This document shows positions 54,957 to 64,000 of a stretch of DNA of 64,000 nucleotides, one piece after another. The notes under the pieces were generated by a model. The model saw only the letters and a list, made by a program, of their open reading frames with translations, searched no databases and had not been told where the DNA came from. This DNA is from Triatoma infestans (lineage: Eukaryota > Arthropoda > Insecta > Hemiptera > Reduviidae): NCBI GenBank assembly GCA_011037195.1, contig JAAEAF010006627.1:1-64000 (forward strand). The letters run 5' to 3'. Positions within the stretch are counted from its first letter, which is position 1. Each line of letters starts with the position of its first letter. The position numbers and the translations under genes are program-made.

Positions 54957-55601
54957 CATCTTAGTAGGGTAAATAGGAGGCCTTTGGCTCAGTAAACATG
55001 GCGGCCAAGGAGGAAGAAGATGTGTGATTGGTGGAAAGGAGGGTGGGTAGAATGGTTTTATGAAAAGGAGAGGACCCCTCTCTTCTACTCCCTCTCGCTC
55101 AAACGCTCTCTCTCTCTCAGTTTATTATTGTAAGAATAAGATGCATTTATTGTTTTATTCCTGCGTCAATAGAGGATGGTAAACTTTATATTACATACGT
55201 TTCTTACTTTAATTGATATACTTATAGAGAATACAGTCATGTTTGCTACGTAGCTAGTACAAAAAAGGATTGCTGGTCATGCAATAAATGTGGAACAGGT
55301 GGTCTGTTGAGGACCGTAATAGTAAATATTAAACACAAACGTATGCAATTATATCAAAACTTTAAAAAATTATGAAGCCCCCCCATCCCGCCTCTTCTTC
55401 CTCCAGACAGCTAGAGAAGAGAACCAGAAAAACGACTGAGGGAGAGAGAGAGCGTTTGAGCGAGAGGGAGTAGAAGAGAGGGGTCCTCTCCTTTTCATAA
55501 AACCATTCTACCCACCCTCCTTTCCACCAATCACACATCTTCTTCCTCCGTGGCCGCCATGTTTACTGAGCCAAAGGCCTCCTATTTACCCTACTCATCT
55601 T
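54957..55601. mobile_element. foldback DNA element, 158-160 bp TIRs, 6-bp TSD (Maverick/Polinton-like ends)
   Basis: The body is 54963-55595. Arms 54963-55120 and 55436-55595 are almost perfect inverted copies starting AGTAGGGTAAATAGGAGGCC. CATCTT flanks it at 54957-54962 and 55596-55601. The 315-bp centre is noncoding. A 5'-AG terminus, long TIRs and a 6-bp duplication are the hallmarks of Maverick/Polinton elements, so this could be a small non-autonomous derivative. No Polinton gene is present. Confidence 0.8.
54995..55006 (+). promoter_or_regulatory. YY1/Pho-like site in foldback arm
   Basis: AACATGGCGGCC matches the YY1-type core (AAnATGGCGnC). Its mirror copy is at 55552-55563 in the other arm. 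Factor binding is inferred from the motif only. Confidence 0.35.
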
Positions 55602-55879
55602 CCACGATATTATTGTATTATAATTAATTATTAATTAATTATTTTGTAAATAATACTCTTAATGAACACCTTTATTATGTATAGCTTAATGAATAAATAG
55701 TAATCTTTGTTACATTAGAGTCGACCCCAGTTATTAATAAAATTGATTAAAAGTTATTAATAAAATAAGAGATGGCATAAACAATAAACCCACACTCCTC
55801 CTCGTCGACTAGATCGATGATATAAGAGGGGATGTGTGGGTAGATCCTCGAATACCTGTGGCTTCACCCCGCCTTGCTG
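55602..55879. other. AT-rich spacer with small direct repeat
   Basis: AGTTATTAATAAAAT occurs twice at about 55729-55770. No gene. Confidence 0.5.
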
Positions 55880-56024
55880 AGCAAGGTGTTTTGTGTGGAA
55901 GCCACACAGGTTAACCTGTGCTATCCCAGCTCGAGTGGCCATAGAACGAGAAAGCTTAAACGAGTGGAGGCGCTAATGACCGAGTCGATGCGCCGGAAAA
56001 AAAATAATAATAATAATGATGTTT
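55880..56024 (+). repeat. SINE or LINE 3' end with type I tail
   Basis: GAGGCGCTAATGACCGAGTC, GATGCGCCGG, an A run and (AAT)n match the tail of the type I SINEs. The tRNA head is absent. A hairpin-like AGGTTAACCTG precedes it. Confidence 0.45.
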
Positions 56025-57162
56025 GGGAAAGGCCACAAGAGATCGCTGACTTGTGAGAATACGAGCATGGCGAAGGTAGTGAAAAACAAGTATAGTAAAG
56101 CGAATATTCATGATGCAACTAATGATAACAATAGTAATAATATTTAAATTAATAAGTAAGTATCTATGGAAATAGGTGGTGTGAACTTGACTGGCTTCTT
56201 CCTGTTTTCCAGGATATTAGATAGGCGGATCTCGATCTCTCCTCCAGTTATAATTTGAATCGCTTATAATGGAGAAATATGTCATGCCTCATATGATATA
56301 TTGACTGAATTATGTGTAGATACTACCTTATATTGCTCCAACAAGACATGGACTGGCAATCCATTACAAATTTTTCCTGTTGAATTATGAAAAGGATGAT
56401 AATGTTAAATTAGTAACAACGTTTATCAATTAATTGACAGAATTGATAGTTGATAAAACAATTTTTATTTACACTTATATTGTTAAAAAGGTCCAATATA
56501 AGATCGGTCATATTCAGAATCGAGTTTTTCTGGAAATATATTAAAGTACGCGATTTGTTTGAAAGAACCGAGTGCATATTATATAATTGTGTGTATGTGT
56601 ATTTATGTGTTAGAGAAAAAGTGCGAGTGTATGTGTATACTGTAGCTTCCAAATTTTACTCACGATACTCTTTTAGCACCGTAGAGTTTCCGTAGAGATA
56701 TTATGTTATCCCTCGTACCAAGGACGAGAGCTTATTCACTACGCTAAGCGGAAGCTCAATTTTGACGGACTAAAAAAAACAAAAAATTTCGATTGAAATA
56801 TGAGAAAATAATTGTGAGATTGCATTTTATCATTAATAAAATTATTTTAATATAATTTAATTTTCTTTTTCTCAGTCTCAATGCTGTTCTTTAGAACTTG
56901 GACAAATTTATCAACCGAAGCAGTGGACCCTATAAGATAAATTATTATGTTTACAAGTGATTGTGTGCACTACCACGAACACTGTAAGTATTGTAAAAGC
57001 ATTGTTAAGAAAAGAAAAATGAATGTGTGGTAGATATTGGTAAGGGGGTGTAAATGTAGTGCCGTTATGTCTTTTGAAAGTGTTTTAAGAGTTACTGGGT
57101 TATTTATAGATGAGTCTGCAAAAGGCTAAGTCCCTTTCTACTTTTTTTTTTTGGACTACGTC

Positions 57163-57197
<35 letters not shown>

Positions 57198-57742
57198 AAA
57201 ACTTATTATTTGAAGTCAGCTAAGATAAAAAAAAAAAGAAGGTAGAAAGAGTAGCAATAAACTAGGGAAACGTTTAGTCAAGTGAACAGTGGGTGAGTGG
57301 TGGGCAATGAATGTTATCGACTGGAACAAACCTCGAGCACCAGCAAACCAGCCGTTTACTAAATAAACTTGTATTAGTTGATTTAAAACTGAACTATTCC
57401 CCTACTTTCTCATTTCTTTTTTTTTTTTTTTTACTTTTTCACAACTATAGTCACTATGTTTCTTGTTTCTGTTTGATATACACGTATAAATATATACAAT
57501 ATAATTTTTTTTTTTTTTTTTTTGCTGCTAGTTTATTGCCTAAACTAACATGAACGTTAAAATGAATCACAACTTTTAACATAAACTTTTTTAGATAACA
57601 TTTGGTTTCTATAAATGCACTGTTTACTAATAAAAATTGAAAACATCTGGTTGTTGAAATGTTCTCCATATGGTTTTTGTTTTGTTATTTAACAGGAAAT
57701 AAGATACATATATATTTTGACAATTCTGCCAATCAAAAATCC
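56025..57742. other. unannotated AT-rich stretch
   Basis: (AT)n at 57165-57194; T runs at 57418-57433 and 57507-57523. Short frames carry no motif. Confidence 0.45.
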
Positions 57743-57790
57743 AATCTGGTATGAAACACTCACGTGACTTTCTCTTATTCCCCATTAACA
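57743..57790 (-). repeat. Helentron-like (HINE) 3' end, minus strand
   Basis: AATCTGGTATGAAACACTCA and CGTGACTTTCTCTTATTCC: hairpin tip and subterminal inverted repeat only. Confidence 0.6.
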
Positions 57791-57849
57791 TAGTTACATA
57801 GTTTTTAGTTATTCGAACTCTAATGTGTAACGCTTATTCTTATTTTTTT

Positions 57850-58055
57850 TTAAGGCGCTTCAGCATCTATGGTTATTAGCGCCCGGAGCCTTCTCAGTGC
57901 ACTGCCGGACTCCGGATAGTGTTCTCCCGCTACAAACAACACTGTCCATCACCGAACAGTGAGCTGTACAGGCTCCTAGGAAGAAAAAAATCTAAGTCAC
58001 GGGACCTCCAGCTAGGTTTAACGCGCTAACCACTTAGCTAATCCCTCCCCGCTTA
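57850..58055 (-). repeat. tRNA-derived SINE, tail type I, minus strand
   Basis: Minus strand: GGGATTAGCTAAGTGGTTAG head, then body AGGAGCCTGTACAGCTCACT, and tail GGCGCTAATAACCATAGATG, TGAAGCGCC. The B box region is partly deleted (near 57995-58010). Confidence 0.75.
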
Positions 58056-58384
58056 TTCTTATTATAATTTATTTGTGTTAATTGCATTAATAATTAGTTC
58101 ATATTGTAGCGAAAAAACTAGATTTTGATTCAATTAACTCATACATTCCATATTTCCATCTTTATGAGTACTCTTTCAATACTTTGTAGGCTGCGTCATA
58201 TACATAAAATTAAAGGGCAATATAATGAATACCTAAAAACTGCACGTCTAAGACTAACTTTTTTTTTGGGTGTTTAACATCAATTTTATTTTGTCCCAAT
58301 AGTATAAACGGCCACATACAAAATGACGGAGCTTGCATTTCCGCCATTTTTGCCTTATTTTTCAATAAGGGATTGTAAGGTCTG

Positions 58385-58815
58385 AATTAAAATATTATGT
58401 TAAAAATAACTTAATTTCTTGCATTTTTTTTTTTATACAAAATTTTTATTGTACAATTTTAGAATTTATAAAATACCTGCGAAGATAAAATTAGTAAAAA
58501 AATTCGACTAGTTTTTTTCAAAGAAATAATTAGTTATAAATAATTAACCAATCCACAGTGTAGAAGTGAAGATGTCAAATGTGGGCGTGGTCAACCAGAT
58601 AATTCTCAATTTCTGATTGGCCTAACATACACCCACATTTACATCTTCGTTTCTACACTGTGATTGACTAATTATTTCTTAAAAAAAAAAAAAAAAAACA
58701 GTTTACAAATTTTTTATTAATTTTCCCATCGTAGGAATTTTATAAATTATCAAATTATGCAATACAAATTATTTATAAAAAATGCAAAAAATTGTTATTT
58801 TTAACATATGATTTA
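58385..58815. mobile_element. palindromic MITE-like repeat
   Basis: Arms of about 200 bp run outward from a centre near 58605. The inner part is AACCAATCCACAGTGTAGAA against TTTCTACACTGTGATTGACT. Outer blocks TGTTAAAAATAAC and TTGCATTTTTT are mirrored at about 58795 and 58780. The arms are imperfect and AT-rich. No ORF. Termini and target duplication are unclear. Confidence 0.6.
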
Positions 58816-59929
58816 CTATCTTTGATTTTATCCGTCCTAGCAAGCATATTATTGTTTACCTTACTCTCACGATGGATGAAAATCTGAAACCATAATATGC
58901 ACGCTTTTGCTTAATGCATGCCTCAGATCTTTTCTCATCGGATATGCCCAAAAAAAATCAGCTTGTCTCAGTCTCAGGGGTGTTCTGCAGAGCAATGGTC
59001 TCTTAGTTTCCTCCTATTTTGTGAAGGATTCTTGGAGAATCTAGACGCTTATCTAGCAAAAGGATTCTGACGCCATGTAAGCGATTGCTGAAACTATCTT
59101 CATCAAAATCATACCTACCATTATTTTCATCTCATCTATTATCTTCTTTCTATACTAACATGTCTTGGAATCCAAAAGTGGATATATTTCTGCCCATTTT
59201 CCGTTGCATTCACAAACACCATTTTCTAATTAATTCAATAATCCCTCTACTTAGTGCTGTAATGGGAACCTAAGTATTTCCTTGCCAGAGTGTTGGCCAT
59301 CTCATTGCCTTTTATGCCAATTTGCCTGGTACTGAAAACATGGTGACTCTATTTCTGCCTAGATTTTAAATAGGTATGCTTAGACATTCCCATCAATGGT
59401 ATAATTTCATTTAGCAACATTTTTTACAATATTTAATTATATAAATAGATTATTGTAATTTTAATATTTTATATATTCAAAAATTTTATTAAAGAATAAA
59501 AAGATAGTAAAAATATAAATTATCTTGTTTGTATTATCTTCATATATTTGTAAAAAAGAGTTTAATTTAATTAATGTGTATGTCATAACAATAGACTTAA
59601 TGATCCATGTCAAAAGTTGATGATACTGACAATATACGACATTTGATAGAAGGGAAAATATATATTATAATAAAATGTAAATATATATTTTTCTGTCTAA
59701 AAAATACAAACGTAAAGATAAATTTATGGATGTGACGTCATTATATCTACAGAATTTCGGTGATTACTTTATTATAATTTAAGATACTTTTGATAACAAT
59801 AATTGTTGGATTATAATTTACACATTTCGTAATTAAATATATTAAAATCCGTTTCAGAATACATCGAAATAATAGTGAAATATAAAGGTAATTGTATTAG
59901 ATAACAGATTATTAAGCGACAATAGTTTA
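58816..59929. other. unannotated AT-rich stretch
   Basis: A frame at 59085-59273 has no recognised motif. The remainder is featureless. Confidence 0.4.
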
Positions 59930-60135
59930 AATTATCTCAATGATAGCGCATTGGATTTATGATGATGAGATTCCGCTGAGCCGCTGAGATTTCCGGCGAT
60001 GAAAAAGATGATCTTTGAGAAATCATTAGATTGCCGGAATATGATGTAAAAATACACCTAGAGGATTTCAATACTAAGACAGGAATAGAGCAATGGAATG
60101 ACGTGAATAATGATAACTCTCAGGATTACTAGCTA
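59930..60135 (+). pseudogene. LINE AP-endonuclease fragment (with SINE-head-like upstream)
   Basis: EYDVKIHLEDFNTKTGIEQ at about 60038-60095 matches the GDFNAKIGKE box of RTE/CR1-type endonucleases, with E replacing the usual G. An in-frame TGA at about 60017 precedes it. Upstream, 59940-59965 (GATAGCGCATTGGATTTATG) resembles a SINE A-box region. Only about 40 codons remain. Confidence 0.45.
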
Positions 60136-60885
60136 CGTAATTTCCCATGGCTTGGTAAGAAAATAATATACCCAGGATAGTAAAAAATTCATAATGTTAC
60201 ATGTACAAGTGCCACAGAAAACCATTAAACCAAACTGATTCTCTAAAAAAATGCACGCCACATATCCAAATGATAAACTTCAGAACATTTAAAGCAACTA
60301 ATCTATACTTATTTGGCCAAAATAAAAGTGAGAATCATGTGTTAAGAATATACACCCAAAGAATGCGAAGATGTTTAACTTAATAAATTGTAGGACGATT
60401 AGATTCGCCTTGTACATTCTATTTGACCTTCATCTAACTACCATGTACAAATTTTATAGCTACATTAAAATGAAATTAACGGTAACTCGCATAGACAGTA
60501 CACATTTTCAGATAAGAGTCAATTGTATAAAAGTGTTTATCCCTCTATAATTACGAAACCTTCATACAAACATACTGACAAATTTGTTCTCCATAAAATT
60601 AGGACAGACTGATTCCCCCTTTTGTGTACAATATGCAATAAAATAGAAAATGTGGAATATGCCGTCATGGTTTATAAATAAAATATGTAATAACCTTCCG
60701 AAATTAACTTTCTCTTATTGTCATTGGTACGATCCAAGAGAGTCTTGAATTCCTTGAATAATTTTATCCTACTATGGAAGGAAAAATTCTCAGGTATAAA
60801 ATAAATAAATATAATAATTTTATAAATTAATTCTCAGGTATTTAATAATTTTAAAAATTCCTCATAACTTAATTCAAGGAAGGGA
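60136..60885. other. AT-rich stretch with possible LINE C-terminal trace
   Basis: LCTICNKIENVEYAVM near 60620-60670 recalls a LINE zinc knuckle (C-x2-C) but stops interrupt it on both sides. I do not annotate it as a gene. Confidence 0.3.
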
Positions 60886-61150
60886 TTAGCTCAGTGGTAG
60901 CGCGCTGGACTAGCAACGCGGAGGTCCCGGGTTCGATTCCAGTTGCTGCCTTAGATTTTTTTTTTTTTAGGAGTCAGTTAGAGCTCACTGACCAGTGATG
61001 GGCAATGCTGTCTTTAACGAGGTCCGGAGACCGGCAGTGCACTGAGAAAGCTTCGATCTTTGTGGGAGCAATATGGGCCCAAAAGAGCTTTGGATAGCAT
61101 GGGCTTGGTCTCTCCCCATAGACAATAAAATAAATAAATAAATAAATAGT
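60886..61150 (+). repeat. tRNA-derived SINE, tail type III
   Basis: The best preserved head: A box TAGCTCAGTGG and B box GGTTCGATTCC, both perfect. The body has GTCCGGAGACCGGCAGTGCA. The 3' part TATGGGCCCAAAAGAGCTTT, GGATAGCATGGG, TCTCTCCCCATAGACAATAA with an (AAAT)n tail matches the LINE 3' end at 34862-34945. Pol III transcription is inferred. Confidence 0.85.
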
Positions 61151-61289
61151 ATAAAATAGAATATCATTTATTTCTATGTATAAATTTTTTAAACTGGCTA
61201 AAAGTTTCACACTAAAGCAAAAAAAAAAAATGAAAAGAAAAAAGCCATCTGGCTAAATTGATTTCAACAAGGAAAAAATTAGCAGGGAA

Positions 61290-61990
61290 GTTAGTGAACT
61301 GTAATGACATGGCAAAGTCATTGACATCGGCAAGTCATAGCAATGTCAAATCCAACAAAAAAAGAATAATTTACAACTAGTGGCCTAGCCAGCTGACTGA
61401 CTTCAAGACAAGGCCGCAGCCAAACAAACAAACCAAGGGTAAATACCGTTACATCAAAAGCAAGCGCCGATAAGGCTGGCCACTGACCTAAATCGGTGGT
61501 CACCTAACTACGAAGGTCGCACACTAGGACAGATTTTTGGTATGACTGTGGCCAACACTAATATATAAACTCGCCCCATTGAAAGAGGGGATAATTATAC
61601 AATTATACTTGAGTATATCTTCATATACGAGCAGCAGTTTACGCGCCCCTATACAGTTTTTATTTATACTTATTACTTTAGTTGTGCATCTTAGTTCATT
61701 TATCTTAATCATTCTAAATTATTAGTTATTTATCTTCTATTTATTTCTAAGTATTTCTTGTTAATAGTTACCATTTTTTACGTATAATTTATTGTTCAAA
61801 TACAGTCTATTTTTATAATTTCCGAGTTAATATTTCGAGCACTAACTTTCAAATCTCTAACTAACTTCGGCCCTCTTCAAGACATCTACTACATACCTCA
61901 GGAATCACATTAAACGATTCTACTACATCTTGTAGTATCACGTGGGATCAGATCATCCAATAAACGATTCCACTACAGAACTAACTTGAA
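61290..61990 (-). repeat. rearranged copy of the 22693-23554 element
   Basis: Blocks in inverted order relative to the first copy: TAGCAATGTCAAATCCAAC, ACAACTAGTGGCC, CCACTGACCTAAATCGGTGG, the TATACTTGAGTATA region and finally CAGGAATCACATTAAACG. It extends past the TIR into sequence also found beside the first copy (22800-22860). Confidence 0.6.
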
Positions 61991-62077
61991 AACAAAAGAG
62001 GTTCTAGACTCCTAAAAGTTAAAAATATGTTAGGGGGCGAATGAAAAATAGACGTAAAATATTTATAAATAATATAG

Positions 62078-62400
62078 TAAAGTAAAGTAAAGTAAAGTAA
62101 AGTAAAGTAAAGTAAAGTACCGTAAAGTAAAGTAACAAAAAAGTTTTTTTAACAAACACAAACGTAAAGTAAAGTAAAAGTCAGTTAAAAGTTAAAGTAA
62201 AAGTAAAGTAAAGTAACGTAAAGTACAAGTCAAGTAAAGTAAAGTAAAGTAAGTAAAGTAAAAGTAAAGTAACAGTAAAGTAAAGTAATAACGTAAAGTA
62301 AGTAAAGTAAAGTAACGAAAGTAAAGTAAACGTAACGTAAAGTAAGTAAGGAAAGTAAAGTAAAGTCAAGTAAAGTAAAGTAAAGTAAAGTAAAGTAATG
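62078..62400. repeat. (AAAGT)n pentanucleotide array
   Basis: About 320 bp of AAAGT units with many slippages and a unique insert at 62128-62165. The antisense open frame across it is a low-complexity translation. It adjoins the 3' end of the SINE at 62401-62592. Confidence 0.9.
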
Positions 62401-62592
62401 CCTATTTTTTCAGGCGGGCTTAACGTCCAACTACCAAATTAGGTGTCGTGGACGGGGGCGGAAGCACCTACTTTACTATTAACATTTTTTAAAAAATATA
62501 AAATTTAGTTATATGCTGGACTCGAAATGGGGTCCTCCCACTTACAAGTCCATGCTCATAACCAATACACCAACACCCGCCCCTACAAATAA
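62401..62592 (-). repeat. second tRNA-related SINE family
   Basis: Minus strand: GGGCGGGTGTTGGTGTATTG, GTTATGAGCATGGACTTG (A-box region) and ATTTCGAGTCCAGC (B-box region). The 3' part GGACGTTAAGCCCGCCTG precedes the TTTAC array. It differs from the main SINE in head and tail. The GACGTTAAGCCC motif recalls RTE-type tails. Confidence 0.55.
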
Positions 62593-64000
62593 TATAGTTA
62601 ATTTATAATATAGTTTGTAGAACTTTGATAAGTAATCAAAGATTGGGGGAGTTAAAGATTTTCATGAAATAGAAGACGCTATTTAAAAAATAAAAAACTT
62701 TTATGTTTGAGAAGTTATTGGCTAGGTTATTTAAAGCCGTTTGGAAGGAATGTTGTAAGGCAATTCAATTTTACAAGGCAATTCATAATTTAATAATGTC
62801 CAATTGAATAAATGGAAGTCTTGGAACAAGACCATGAGTTGTCTAATGAATAAAAAAAAAAAAAACGGCGACCAGCTTGAACGATCATATTTAAGGAAAA
62901 TCTCTCACCTCACCCTATGCTTAAAAAATGTTCTTTAACATTCCCTTTAATAAACTGATGGGACTTATGCTAATGGAGAAATAGGAAATTATCAGTTAGT
63001 TCTTAGGATAGATAAGACATAATTTCTTCTCTTTGCCCAACCGTGGAGAAAAAGTACAAATGATGAACTTCGTACTCTTTAGGCAAGCTAGACGTAGTTG
63101 TTTTCATTAGGAAAGTTTGATTAAGCTGTTTTGGAGTAGTTTGTTACGGAAGTATCCAAATTGCTTGCGTCGAAATAAGTTTTACGGTAATAAAGTAGTG
63201 ATCGAGCTTTCTTTATTGGCTAGATGATGTTCAAAAGCTTCTGAGATAATTATTAAAGAAATGGATGGTAAAGTGTGTGAAAAAAAATCAGCTTCAATTA
63301 TCAAGAGTAGCTTTGATTGTCTGGTGTGTAGGGCTCACTTTAAGCCAAGACTTCTAACAGTTAGTACTCAGTGAATTGCAAAATAGTCTAGTTCAAAGAT
63401 ACAAAAGCATTTCCTTCTTATTTTTTTAACAGGTCTTTGAAAAAAACTTCTGGCTGAAGTTTGCTATAAAAAAAAAAAAAAATACTGCAAAGAAATCAAT
63501 CTTAAATCGCAAGTTGAGATTTCTTTTTTTTTTTAAACTTAAATCATCCAAAGAAATTTAACTTAAAAAAGAAAATAATACAAACCAAAGTTTCTACGTA
63601 TAAAACCAATCTCAATATTTCTTAAGAGAACAAGATCAAAAGATTTCACTAAAAGTTACCTTAATATAAAAAAATAAAAACTTGGCCCTTTAGGCTTTGC
63701 CGGGGGGGGAGGGGGAGGGATGCTTCATTTCTTTGAATCTCCTGAATTTAATTTTTCTTTTTTTTCTCCTCCAGAGAAAATTAAAAGTCATACAATATGA
63801 TTATGCAAACATTTTCCCCAATCTTAACAAGAAAAATTATCATAATGTAGTGGAAGAACGAAATGAAAAATAATAGTTTTTAAAAATAATTTAGAATATT
63901 TTATAATGTGAATTTAACTTCAAGAAGAGTGTATTTTAGTATCAGGTACTGTAAATTGGGATCATACTAAATAGAAAAACAAAGGCACAAAATCCCGTTA
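62593..64000. other. unannotated AT-rich stretch
   Basis: A runs (63467-63482) and a GGGGGGGGAGGGGGAGGGA patch at 63701-63719. No coding or repeat family recognised. Confidence 0.45.

Noticed and set aside
60886..60960. tRNA gene
   Set aside because: A and B boxes are perfect but no acceptor stem closes; the sequence continues into a SINE body shared by other copies.
62181..62369. leucine/tyrosine-rich membrane protein on the minus strand
   Set aside because: Translation of the pentanucleotide array.

Overview
This window looks like intergenic DNA from a repeat-rich, AT-rich invertebrate nuclear genome, most likely an arthropod and perhaps an insect. The reasons are long A/T runs, many microsatellites, several clades of non-LTR retrotransposons, a Tc1/mariner-type element, tRNA-derived SINEs, Penelope-like repeats and Helentron-like repeats. 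Bacterial features such as operons, ribosome binding sites and CRISPR do not apply. I recognise no intact host gene, true tRNA gene or rRNA. Almost every recognisable coding stretch belongs to a broken transposable element.

Layout. 0-5 kb: two I-type LINE 3' ends, a Helentron-like end and a jockey-type RT relic. 5.8-7.0 kb: a cleanly bounded 5'-truncated jockey element (12-bp target duplication). 7-18 kb: LTR-like and short TG...CA repeats, Helentron-like copies and three Penelope-like inverted-repeat elements. 19.1-21.0 kb: a dead Tc1-like transposon holding a nested Penelope-like foldback. Then a SINE, a long-TIR element, Penelope RT debris, RTE-like, R2-like and other LINE fragments (21-31 kb). 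32.8-37.7 kb: two near full-length Helentron-like elements. 39.0 kb: another Penelope-like foldback. 41.5-47.6 kb: LTR-like repeats, a LINE with a 16-bp target duplication, and a Helentron-like copy split by two LINEs. 49.9-54.9 kb: the most complete LINE (ORF1 tail, endonuclease, RT, RNase H, zinc knuckle), broken by frameshifts and stops. 55.0-55.6 kb: a foldback with 158-160 bp arms and a 6-bp duplication. 56-64 kb: mostly unannotated AT-rich DNA with SINEs, a palindromic repeat and a pentanucleotide array.

The most interesting signals are these. (1) Inverted Penelope-like terminal repeats in five elements carry a conserved hammerhead-ribozyme-like core, with one-sided tails and about 13-bp target duplications. 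(2) A Helentron/HINE-like family has asymmetric terminal inverted repeats and a 3' hairpin. (3) One tRNA-type SINE head carries three different 3' tails, two of which match LINE 3' ends seen in this same window. (4) A paralogous empty site proves the Tc1-like boundaries. (5) A small foldback has Maverick/Polinton-like ends. How elements interact: the LINEs would supply the machinery for SINEs and 5'-truncated copies, and successive nested insertions give a relative order of events. All calls come from reading the sequence; no database search was possible.
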